Of a stretch of 64,000 nt of DNA, positions 1-7,080 are shown one piece after another. Each line of letters opens with the position of its first letter. Position 1 is the first letter of the stretch. The stretch covers positions 2,540,450 through 2,604,449 of the forward strand of contig NZ_ACQA01000001.1 of the NCBI RefSeq assembly GCF_000182645.1. The letters are read 5' to 3'. The DNA comes from Brucella intermedia LMG 3301 (GTDB lineage: Bacteria > Pseudomonadota > Alphaproteobacteria > Rhizobiales > Rhizobiaceae). The notes below the pieces were generated by a model. That model made no database searches. It was not told where the DNA came from and saw only the letters and a list, made by a program, of their open reading frames with translations. The position numbers were made by a program, and so were the translations under genes.

Positions 1-354
1 CACGTAATCTTCGCAGTCGCCAACGGTGGTCGGATAAGCCCAGTATTCCTCGACGCCGTAGATTTCCATGTCGGTCATCGGCTTGATGCGCTCGTTGATC
101 GCAAGGTTGATCTCGACGATACGCTGCCAGTTCGAATGGTTGAGTTGGAGCGCGCGGGTGTCTCGGCTGGTGATGCCGCATTCCTTGGGCTCGCGCTTGC
201 AGAATTCATAATGTCCGATCGGCTGCGAGGTCAGCTTGCCGGTCTGCATGAAGTCGCCGGAGGCAGCTTCCGCACCAAAGCTTGCCATCAGCAGCGAGAC
301 TGCGAAACCGGCGGCTGCCATAATCTTTGTGGTCGAGCGAACAACGCAAAACAT
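1..354 (-). CDS. Transglutaminase-like cysteine peptidase (BTLCP), 5' part only
   Basis: The gene runs off the left edge; 118 codons from the ATG are visible. The N-terminus has a signal peptide (MFCVVRSTTK, then a hydrophobic stretch ending near ASFGAEA), so the product is probably periplasmic. The mature part matches the bacterial transglutaminase-like cysteine proteinase family (DUF920): a Cys-poor start, then an EYWAYPTT segment and GDCEDYV at the window edge, which holds the predicted catalytic Cys of the Cys-His-Asp triad; the His and Asp lie outside. In some proteobacteria relatives such as LapG cleave surface adhesins, but this short alphaproteobacterial branch has no proven substrate. 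An internal Met at codon 12 is an alternative start. Two CtrA-type boxes lie upstream. Family assignment is fairly sure; function is not. Confidence 0.8.
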   Translation of the reverse strand, partial: MFCVVRSTTKIMAAAGFAVSLLMASFGAEAASGDFMQTGKLTSQPIGHYEFCKREPKECGITSRDTRALQLNHSNWQRIVEINLAINERIKPMTDMEIYGVEEYWAYPTTVGDCEDYV

Positions 355-390
355 ACTCAACGCCCTTTGGCTCTCGCCATTACTCATTTA

Positions 391-405
391 TTAACGAAAC
401 GTTAA
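391..405. promoter_or_regulatory. Candidate CtrA box, proximal
   Basis: TTAACGAAACGTTAA is an exact TTAA-N7-TTAA palindrome, the core of the alphaproteobacterial CtrA full site. It lies 37 bp upstream of the ATG of the transglutaminase-like peptidase gene, in promoter position. It was read from sequence only; binding is inferred. Confidence 0.45.
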
Positions 406-457
406 TGTCTGAAATAGTCCGGAGTCAATTCGGTTTGCCTCGCGATCGCCTGACTTC

Positions 458-472
458 TTAATTAATGGTTAA
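458..472. promoter_or_regulatory. Candidate CtrA box, distal
   Basis: Read on the minus strand this is TTAACCATTAATTAA, which has both the TTAA-N7-TTAA spacing and the TTAACCAT octamer often reported for CtrA sites in Brucella and relatives. It lies 104 bp upstream of the minus-strand peptidase gene and 178 bp upstream of the plus-strand GNAT gene, so it could serve either. Confidence 0.45.
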
Positions 473-649
473 TGCGGGTAACTCCCGATAATGCAATCTG
501 TAATTGAGGTTGTCAGCCCTCGGAAGCCAGCTCCGACGGTAAAAATTACCCATAATTTTGCCACGGTCCGGGCGCTTGTTTTTTGCCTCGAATAAGCCAA
601 TTGTTGGTGTTCGACCGGATCGGAATGATCCCTTTGCAAAGGCCAGAAG

Positions 650-3217
650 ATGACAGGCGCAACGACGCGCAAGGCCACGGCAGACGACATAGATGCGCTC
701 CTGCGCATCGAGGAACGCTGTTTCGAGACAGACCGGATTTCCCGCCGTTCCTTTCGCGCCCTCATCGCGCGGCCGACCGCAGAAACCATTGTTGCAACGG
801 TGGATGGCGCAGTCATCGGCTATGCAATGATCCTGTTTCGCCATGGCACCGCGCTGGCGCGGCTCTATTCGATAGCCGTCGATCCGGAGGCAAAGGTCAA
901 GGGCGTCGGCTCGCTTCTGCTGCAGGCGGCGGAAACGGCGGCTTATGACCACGACCGTCCATTGCTGCGGCTTGAGGTGCGCGAGGATAATGAGCGCGCC
1001 ATTGCGCTCTACAAGCGGCACGGCTATCGCCCCATCGGGCGCTATCTCGATTACTATGCCGACCATTCTGACGCGCTGCGATTTGAAAAGACGGTTCGCG
1101 GTGACATTTCGCCGGTCACCGCCTTTCCCTATTACGAGCAGACGACCGATTTCACCTGCGGCGCGGCCTGCCTGATGATGGTGCTGGCCCGGCACAATCA
1201 GAAGACCCGACTTGATCCAGTGCTGGAAGTCCGTCTGTGGCGCGATGCGACCACCATCTACATGATGTCGGGGCCGGGCGGTTGCGAACCCTTCGGACTT
1301 GCAGTCGCCGCGCATGAACGCGGACTGAAAGCATCGGTCATCGTATCCATCGAGGATATGCTTTTCCTGCAATCGGTGCGTTCGGAAGAAAAGCGCAAGG
1401 TCATGCAACTGGCCCAAACCGATTTCCGGCAGCGCACGGAAGCCTATGCCATACCGGTGGATTATCGCAGCTTTACCCTGCACGACATTCTGACGGCCCT
1501 GCGCCGTGGAGCGGCAGTGATCGTGCTTGTCAGCGGTTATCATATGTTCGGCAAGAAAGTGCCGCATTGGGTGCTCGCTCATGGCGAAGACGGGCGTCAC
1601 ATTCTCATTCATGACCCCTGGGTGGAGGAAGAGCTGGGCGAGACCATCGCCGATGCCGCAAATGTTCCTGTCCCCTTTCACATTTTCGACCGTATCGCGC
1701 GGTTCGGCAGTGATGGGGCTCAGGGCAGCCGTTATTCTGGAAAAAAGGACGGACTGATGACGATCTGCGTCATTCTGGTAGGACGCCTCTCGGATATCGA
1801 TAATGGGGCGACGCCACACAAGGTCATGACCACGCGCGATTACCTCGCACATCCATCGCTCTTCAATGGCCAGTTGCGCCCGCGGATCATCAATCTGTCG
1901 CGCTCCTACGCCTATCAGAGCCGCGGCTATTATGCTTCGCTTCTGGCGGAAGCGCGGGGACACCGCATCATCCCTTCCGTGGAAACCATGATCGATCTCT
2001 CGGAACGGCGGCTCTATGAAAACGCCATTCCCGAACTTGAAGACATGCTGAACAAGGCGCTCGGCAAGCATCCGGAAAAGGCACCCGAGACAATCCACGT
2101 GCATTTCGGACTTGCCGACAGCCCCGACTTTGAAAAATTCGGACGGCTGCTCTTCGACTGGTTTCGCGCGCCATCGCTGGAAGTATCCGTCAAGCCAGGT
2201 GAATGGGCCCGAATCCAGAAGATCGGCTTTGCCAACATCGCCAAGTTTTCCAAGGACCAGAAGGAGCGTTTCGAGGAGGCACTCGACCGATATACCCAGC
2301 GCGAGTGGCGTGCGGCGCGCCCAAAGGTGCCAGCGCGCTATTCCTTCGCAACGCTGTGCGACCCGAAGGAAGCGATGCCGCCGTCAACCGTTTCAACGCT
2401 GAAGCACTGGGCAAGGATCGCGGCAAGGCTCGGCGTGGAAGTGGAACCGATCGGCAAGCGCGATCTGCCCCGGCTTGCCAATTTTGACGCATTGTTCATC
2501 CGCGAGACGACGTCGATCTCCAATCACACCTATCGTTTCGCCCGCCGGGCGCAGCAGGAAAACATGCCGGTCATCGATGACCCGATGTCCATGATCCGCT
2601 GCACCAACAAGGTTTATCTGCATGAATTGATGCAGGCCAACGAGGTGGCGGTCCCGCCAACGGTGATGATCGCGGGTGAGGAGGACCTGGAACGCGCCGC
2701 CGACATGCTCGGTTTTCCGATGGTCATCAAGATACCGGATTCGTCATTCTCACGCGGCGTGAAGAAGGTGAAGGATTTCGGCGAACTGAAAGCGCTTGCT
2801 GCCCTGTGGCTGGAGGACAGTGATCTCCTGCTGGCGCAAAAATACATGCCGACGAAGTTTGACTGGCGGGTCGGCGTTCTGGACGGCAAGCCACTCTTCA
2901 TATGCCAGTATATGATGGCCAAGAACCACTGGCAGATCGTCAAGCACGATACGGGCGGCAAGCCGCTGGAAGGCGGGTTTCGATCCTATGCGCTGGGCGA
3001 CGCGCCGCCGTTGGTGCTGGAAACCGGCTTACGCGCAGCGCGCTGCATTGGCGACGGGCTTTATGGCGTCGATCTGAAGGAAACGGACGATGGGGTGGTC
3101 GTGATCGAAGTCAACGATAACCCTAATCTTGAACACGGGATCGAGGATGCCGCCGAAAAGGACGAGGTCTGGATCAATCTGACCCGCTGGTTCACCGACA
3201 GGCTGGATCGGAGATAG
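650..3217 (+). CDS. GNAT acetyltransferase / C39-like peptidase fused to RimK-type ATP-grasp ligase
   Basis: Three modules occur in one 855-codon frame. Residues 1-150 are a RimI-like GNAT acetyltransferase. Residues 158-360 are a C39-like papain-fold peptidase with candidate catalytic Cys170 (DFTCGAAC), His306 (HWVLAHG) and Asp322 (HDPW). From Met370 there is a RimK-like N-terminal (RLAN) domain, then an ATP-grasp amide ligase to the C-terminus, with the late motif VIEVNDNPN typical of metal/ATP binding. In other proteobacteria the first two modules and the ligase are usually separate adjacent genes, predicted to modify or make a peptide of unknown identity. The fusion here looks secondary: see the G-run at 1715-1718. 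Met370 (1757-1759) is preceded by AAGGACGG, so the ligase could also be started internally. Domain calls are firm; the substrate is unknown. Confidence 0.85.
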   Translation: MTGATTRKATADDIDALLRIEERCFETDRISRRSFRALIARPTAETIVATVDGAVIGYAMILFRHGTALARLYSIAVDPEAKVKGVGSLLLQAAETAAYDHDRPLLRLEVREDNERAIALYKRHGYRPIGRYLDYYADHSDALRFEKTVRGDISPVTAFPYYEQTTDFTCGAACLMMVLARHNQKTRLDPVLEVRLWRDATTIYMMSGPGGCEPFGLAVAAHERGLKASVIVSIEDMLFLQSVRSEEKRKVMQLAQTDFRQRTEAYAIPVDYRSFTLHDILTALRRGAAVIVLVSGYHMFGKKVPHWVLAHGEDGRHILIHDPWVEEELGETIADAANVPVPFHIFDRIARFGSDGAQGSRYSGKKDGLMTICVILVGRLSDIDNGATPHKVMTTRDYLAHPSLFNGQLRPRIINLSRSYAYQSRGYYASLLAEARGHRIIPSVETMIDLSERRLYENAIPELEDMLNKALGKHPEKAPETIHVHFGLADSPDFEKFGRLLFDWFRAPSLEVSVKPGEWARIQKIGFANIAKFSKDQKERFEEALDRYTQREWRAARPKVPARYSFATLCDPKEAMPPSTVSTLKHWARIAARLGVEVEPIGKRDLPRLANFDALFIRETTSISNHTYRFARRAQQENMPVIDDPMSMIRCTNKVYLHELMQANEVAVPPTVMIAGEEDLERAADMLGFPMVIKIPDSSFSRGVKKVKDFGELKALAALWLEDSDLLLAQKYMPTKFDWRVGVLDGKPLFICQYMMAKNHWQIVKHDTGGKPLEGGFRSYALGDAPPLVLETGLRAARCIGDGLYGVDLKETDDGVVVIEVNDNPNLEHGIEDAAEKDEVWINLTRWFTDRLDRR
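1715..1718 (+). other. Probable frameshift site (extra G) between C39 and RimK modules
   Basis: The run GGGG lies between Asp355 and the linker. With three Gs the frame reads FGSDGLRAAVILEKRTD and stops at TGA 1755-1757, which overlaps the ATG at 1757 as TGATG. That is a typical coupled stop/start, and gives proteins of 368 and 486 residues. The current linker GAQGSRYSGKKDGL looks like out-of-frame sequence. Confidence 0.7.
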
Positions 3218-3260
3218 CATTCCCCAAAAGCGAAAACCGGCTTTTAGGGGAAGAATATGC
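3217..3260. repeat. Intergenic palindromic element
   Basis: An imperfect inverted repeat directly after the stop codon: GCATTCCCC and AAAGC pair with GCTTTT, GGGGAA and ATGC around a gaaaaccg loop. It resembles the CCGAAAA...TTTTCGG elements found in other gaps of this window. It lies between convergent genes and could help end transcription. Confidence 0.5.
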
Positions 3261-3271
3261 CGAAAACAGTT

Positions 3272-3320
3272 GGACGGAGCATTTCCAACGATCAAATCTG
3301 GATCGGAAATGCTCCATGTC
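3272..3320. repeat. Long perfect inverted repeat between convergent genes
   Basis: GGAGCATTTCC at 3276-3286 is the exact reverse complement of GGAAATGCTCC at 3305-3315. Inner GATC/GATC and outer GGAC/GTCC pairs lengthen the stem. There is no T-run, so it is not a classical terminator. Confidence 0.5.
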
Positions 3321-3346
3321 CAGCGACTGAACGCGACCTTGCTGGA

Positions 3347-3703
3347 TCACAAAGGCGTAAAGCAGACCTTGGTGTGTCCTGCGCCAATGAAGCCGAGCCG
3401 GCCTGCGGCGCCCTTGGACAGGTCGAGGACGCGCCCCTTGATGAACGGGCCGCGATCGTTGATGCGCACGACAAGCGACTTGCCGTTTCTCTGATTGGTA
3501 ACCTTGACCTTGCTGCCAAGCGGCAGGGTGCGGTGGGCTGCGGTCAGGCCGGACGGGTTCATGCGTTCACCCGAAGCCGTACGGGAAGTGAGGGCGTACC
3601 AGGAGGCACCGCCGCATTGCTGTGCTGAAGCCTCGATTGCGGTGGCCGCGAGAAGACCGGTTGCCGCAACGGCAAGCATAGCCATACGGGTCTTGAAAGT
3701 CAT
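3347..3703 (-). CDS. RlpA-like double-psi beta-barrel protein
   Basis: The product is 118 residues: a signal peptide ([20 protein letters not shown], cleavage probably near ASAQ) followed by a single RlpA-like double-psi beta-barrel. Family motifs are visible: [15 protein letters not shown], the [15 protein letters not shown] segment and [10 protein letters not shown], which carries the Asp used by lytic members. RlpA proteins act on peptidoglycan at the septum or cell wall. This short form has no SPOR domain and no lipobox Cys, so septal targeting is not implied. It lies alone, convergent with the ATP-grasp gene and followed by palindromic elements. Whether it is an active lytic transglycosylase cannot be judged from sequence. 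Confidence 0.85.
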   Translation of the reverse strand: MTFKTRMAMLAVAATGLLAATAIEASAQQCGGASWYALTSRTASGERMNPSGLTAAHRTLPLGSKVKVTNQRNGKSLVVRINDRGPFIKGRVLDLSKGAAGRLGFIGAGHTKVCFTPL

Positions 3704-4267
3704 GCCAGTTCCACTAGTTGTTAACGGGGTGTCCCACAGTTGTCGCTGAGAAAGACGGTTCCGAACTGGAATCTAAATGTGGCGCTGGCGTGGTTCGAAT
3801 GAGAACATTGTGCGATAACTGAATCTATATCACGCAGGGAAAATCGTCCTATACTGACCGTTGTTTACTTAATGGCTTAAACACAACAAAGGAATATTAG
3901 GAAGTGTTCGCGTTGTTTACTGTAAAGCTGTTTACGATTCGTTAGGAATCTGCGGTGGCACTTCGCTGTGCCTTGATTTGGCGCGCCCATTGCAAGAAAA
4001 GCTGCTTTCGTGTGAGGCAGCTGGCTCCGGCCGTGATGCAATTTTTATTTGCAAGGTAAGTTTTCAGCGTCGGCGGCAAAGTTGACGAAATGAGGCGTTT
4101 TGGGGGCAGAATTGCAATTTCTGACTGTGCTCGAGAAGCTCTTGTCGAACTTTGAAAGTTATCCACAGGCCCGAAAGAGGGTGAGATGACGTTTCTTTGA
4201 CTGCTATCACCCTGCACGAAAGCGTTGAATTCCTGCTATAAGCGTTCAGACCAGACGACGGAACGCC
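3704..4267. other. Long intergenic region, no gene recognised
   Basis: These 564 bp are A+T-richer than the flanks. They must hold the divergent promoters of the RlpA-like gene and of ybaN. I see no convincing ORF, tRNA or terminator. One TTATCCACA (4159-4167) matches a DnaA box but is isolated. Confidence 0.5.
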
Positions 4268-4684
4268 ATGCAGGACCACCCGGAAAAAGACAGGATCGAC
4301 GCCGCTTCGCCCGCAATCTCGGCGAGCAAGCGGATCGTCTATCTTTGCCTCGGCTTTCTCATGCTCGGACTTGGCATTGTGGGGGCCTTCCTGCCGGTCA
4401 TGCCGACAACGATCTTCATCATTTTTGCTGCATGGTTCTTCGCGCGGTCGTCGCCGAAGATCGAGGCCCGGTTGCTCGCGGATCAACGTTTCGGACCGCT
4501 GGTCATAAAATGGCGCGAGCGTGGTGCCATTCCGCCGCGCGCCAAGCTCTACGCCTGTCTTGGCATGGCATTCGGATATGGCCTTTTCTGGTGGGGCGCC
4601 AAACCCGGCTGGTTGCTGGCAACAGCGGTAACGCTGTTCATGCTGGGTTCTGCCGCCTATGTGTTGTCTCGCCCGAACGAGTGA
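4268..4684 (+). CDS. YbaN family (DUF454) inner membrane protein
   Basis: The product is 138 residues with about three hydrophobic segments: residues 22-42 (VYLCLGFLMLGLGIVGAFLP), the adjoining TTIFIIFAAWFFARSS, and a C-terminal pair around YACLGMAFGYGLFWW and WLLATAVTLFMLGSAAYVLS. The LPVMPTTIFIIFAAWFFARSSP block and the following fGPLIxxWRexGaIP-like stretch (FGPLVIKWRERGAIPPRAK) are typical of YbaN/DUF454. Function in the family is unknown. It appears monocistronic and convergent with the next gene. No strong Shine-Dalgarno is seen before the ATG. Confidence 0.85.
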   Translation: MQDHPEKDRIDAASPAISASKRIVYLCLGFLMLGLGIVGAFLPVMPTTIFIIFAAWFFARSSPKIEARLLADQRFGPLVIKWRERGAIPPRAKLYACLGMAFGYGLFWWGAKPGWLLATAVTLFMLGSAAYVLSRPNE

Positions 4685-4732
4685 GTTTAGACCGGGTAAT
4701 GACTCAACTTAAAGGCGTCCCGTTCTAATCAC

Positions 4733-5575
4733 CTACGGGGTCACGTCGAACCCGAACCATTTTTCGGATAGCCTTTTGATAGTGCCATCGGCCTTGGCCG
4801 CCATGATTGCAGAATCGAATTGGCGCTTGAGATCAGCTTCGTCCTTGCGCAGACCGACAGCGACCCCGCGTCCGAGCAGGCCGCCTTTGAAAAGCGGCCC
4901 GGTCATGACGACGTTGGAATAGGCCTGCGTCTTCTGTATCGTGTTCAGATAGGATCGGGCGGTGACCTGCATGTCGATGCGTCCGTTTGCGAGATCGAGA
5001 TCGACCTGCTCGGCGGTTTTATACTCGCGGATAGTGGTTCCTTCTCTGAAATATGCATTGATCAGAGATTGGGCTATCGATCCACCCACGACACCGACGG
5101 TCGCTCCCTTTATCGCGGTATTCACATCTTGAAGGGCTTGCTCCGTTTCATGCTTATTGTCCGAAAGGTCCAGATTCTCCTCCATGTGAGGCAGCTTGCT
5201 GTACGGACCGTCGCGCAGGGTGGCGAAGACTTGCGGCGTGCGGCCGTAGGATACGGAGAAATCGATGACTTTCTCACGCGCTTTTGTTGCTGACAGCGCT
5301 CCCATCACAGCATCGGCTTTGCCAATCTGCAGGCTTGTTATGATGGCGTCGAAGGGAATGGCGATAAAATTGCATTCGACTTTCATCGTCTGGCAAAGGT
5401 GCTGGCCCAGCTCGACCTCATAGCCGTCGAGCGTGCCATCGGACTGCGTGAGATTATAGGGCCGAAAATATCCTTCGGTAGCAATGGTGAGCACACGGCT
5501 TTGAGCATGGGACTGCGATAGGGAGCTCGCGAGCGCAATTATCCAGACGAGGTTGAACAGACGTGGATAGGTCAC
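4733..5575 (-). CDS. ABC transporter substrate-binding protein, amino-acid type (family 3)
   Basis: The product is 280 residues with a signal peptide (MTYPRLFNLVWIIALASSLSQSHAQS). The mature part opens with LTIATEGYFRPYN and DGTLDGYEVELGQHLC, the classic start of family-3 periplasmic binding proteins for polar amino acids or opines. Later come DAVMGALSATKAREKVIDFS, GATVGVVGGSIAQ, and a C-terminal KRLSEKWFGFDV. No permease or ATPase gene adjoins it, so it is an orphan receptor here. It is divergent from pstS and shares its 307-bp upstream region, but the Pho box sits close to pstS. The ligand is unknown. Confidence 0.85.
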   Translation of the reverse strand: MTYPRLFNLVWIIALASSLSQSHAQSRVLTIATEGYFRPYNLTQSDGTLDGYEVELGQHLCQTMKVECNFIAIPFDAIITSLQIGKADAVMGALSATKAREKVIDFSVSYGRTPQVFATLRDGPYSKLPHMEENLDLSDNKHETEQALQDVNTAIKGATVGVVGGSIAQSLINAYFREGTTIREYKTAEQVDLDLANGRIDMQVTARSYLNTIQKTQAYSNVVMTGPLFKGGLLGRGVAVGLRKDEADLKRQFDSAIMAAKADGTIKRLSEKWFGFDVTP

Positions 5576-5787
5576 TGCGGAAACCTTGTTTTGTCACTTT
5601 GTCGTTCAAAGCATAGGTCGGGAGAGGCGGCTGGGTAAATTGGCTGGAAATTGGGAGCCGTTATTCGGTGGCCGGTCGATCATACGAAACCGACACTCAA
5701 GCGGTGGACGAACGCCGCATTATTCTTTGCCGGTTCAAGGCGCGGCAAAACCCCACAAAATCACTGGCAAGCGGCTCTGATACAAAC

Positions 5788-5817
5788 CTGTAACAATAGT
5801 GTCATATGAATGTAATA
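5788..5817 (+). promoter_or_regulatory. Pho box upstream of pstS (three direct repeats)
   Basis: CTGTAACAATAGTGTCATA (5788-5806) closely matches the PhoB box, two CTGTNAN-type 7-mers 11 bp apart. A third repeat, TGTAATA (5811-5817), follows in the same 11-bp register and overlaps a likely -10 TAATAT (5813-5818). The repeats are TGTAACA, TGTCATA and TGTAATA. The site lies 66 bp upstream of the pstS ATG. PhoB is encoded at the end of the same operon. Confidence 0.8.
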
Positions 5818-5882
5818 TAGAGCGCGTAGAGGGCTAACGACGCCACATCGTCATATGTCTTTTACAACAGGAGCCGCAGCTC

Positions 5883-6929
5883 ATGAACAAGATGATTTCC
5901 TCGACCGCAGCGCTCGCCATCGCTGCCGTTATGTCGGTTTCCGCCGCCCAGGCGCGCGATCAGATTCAGGTTGCCGGTTCCTCGACCGTTCTGCCTTATG
6001 CAAAAATCGTCGCCGAAACCTTCGGTGAAACCTTCCCGAACTTCAAGACGCCGGTTGTTGAATCGGGCGGTTCGGGCGCAGGTATCAAGGAATTCTGCAA
6101 GGGCGTCGGTGAGAACACCATCGACATCGCCAATGCATCGCGCGCCATGAAGGACTCGGAACTGAAGTCGTGCATCGACGCCGGCGTCAAGGACGTTCAG
6201 GAAGTTCGCTTCGGCTATGACGGCATCGTCTTTGCGACCGACGCCAAGGGTCCGGATTGGAAGCTGAAGCCGGAAGACGTCTACAAGGCGCTCGCAGCCA
6301 AGCTCGTCGTGGACGGCAAGCTGGTCGACAATCCGAACACCAAGTGGAACCAGGTCAACCCGAACCTGCCGGATTGGGACATTGCTGCCTACATCCCGGG
6401 CGAAAAGCACGGCACCCGCGAAGTCTTTGAAGAAAAGGTTCTGGCTGACGGCTGCAAGCACTCCGGCGCTCTGGACGAAATCAAGAAGACCGGCCTCGAC
6501 GACAAGGCAGCCGCTTCCGCCTGTATCGCAGTGCGCAAGGACGGCAAGGCTGTCGACATCGATGGCGACTATGCTGAAACGCTGGCCCGCATCGACTCCA
6601 ACAAGACCGGCGTTGGCGTTTTCGGCCTCTATTTCTTCGAAAACAATGCCGACAAGCTGAAGGTTGCCACCGTCAACGACGTTACTCCCTCGGCTGCAAC
6701 GGTTGCTTCGGGTGAGTATCCGGTGTCCCGTCCGCTGTTCTTCTACGTGAAGAAGGCGCATCTCGGCGTTATCCCCGGCCTCAAGGAATATGTTGAGTTC
6801 TTCCTCAACGACCAGATGATCGGTCCTGACGGCCCGCTCGCCGAATATGGTCTGGTTCCGGCCCCGGATGCAGAACGTGAAGCACAGCGCGCTGCTTTCT
6901 CCGAAGGCAAGACGTTGGCTGCGAAGTAA
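5883..6929 (+). CDS. pstS: Phosphate ABC transporter substrate-binding protein PstS
   Basis: The product is 348 residues. A signal peptide (residues 1 to about 24, MSVSAAQA) exports it to the periplasm, where it binds phosphate and delivers it to PstCA. Phosphate-binding segments are visible: VAGSSTVLPYA near the N-terminus, SGGSGAGIKEFCKG, and IANASRAMK. The protein has the long alphaproteobacterial form with PLFFYVKKAHLGVIPGLKEYV near the C-terminus. The SD AGGAG lies just before the ATG. It is first in the pst-pho operon behind the Pho box, so induction under phosphate limitation is expected. A hairpin separates it from pstC. Confidence 0.97.
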   Translation: MNKMISSTAALAIAAVMSVSAAQARDQIQVAGSSTVLPYAKIVAETFGETFPNFKTPVVESGGSGAGIKEFCKGVGENTIDIANASRAMKDSELKSCIDAGVKDVQEVRFGYDGIVFATDAKGPDWKLKPEDVYKALAAKLVVDGKLVDNPNTKWNQVNPNLPDWDIAAYIPGEKHGTREVFEEKVLADGCKHSGALDEIKKTGLDDKAAASACIAVRKDGKAVDIDGDYAETLARIDSNKTGVGVFGLYFFENNADKLKVATVNDVTPSAATVASGEYPVSRPLFFYVKKAHLGVIPGLKEYVEFFLNDQMIGPDGPLAEYGLVPAPDAEREAQRAAFSEGKTLAAK

Positions 6930-6942
6930 GTTTTGATCTGTG

Positions 6943-6971
6943 GAACGCGGGGATGAGGAATCTCCGCGTTC
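6943..6971 (+). terminator. Hairpin between pstS and pstC
   Basis: GAACGCGG (6943-6950) pairs with CCGCGTTC (6964-6971), followed by a pyrimidine-rich ttctccttt. It could act as a partial terminator or as a 3' stabiliser that leaves more pstS than pstCAB message, as is common for binding-protein genes at operon heads. Confidence 0.5.
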
Positions 6972-7080
6972 TTCTCCTTTCGCGCCTTTGTATTATGACA
7001 GGCGCATTCGCGTGGAACGGCATGGGTGGAAGCTGCACCTCAACGCCATCCGCATTCATCAGGGCAACCGGGGAAATTGA

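Noticed and set aside
458..2104. A 548-codon minus-strand frame opposite the GNAT/C39 gene
   Set aside because: Shadow of the plus-strand gene; it runs through conserved domains and has no family features.
4159..4167. Exact DnaA box TTATCCACA in a gene-free region
   Set aside because: Single and isolated, without clustered boxes or an AT-rich unwinding element; not enough for an origin or DnaA-regulated site.
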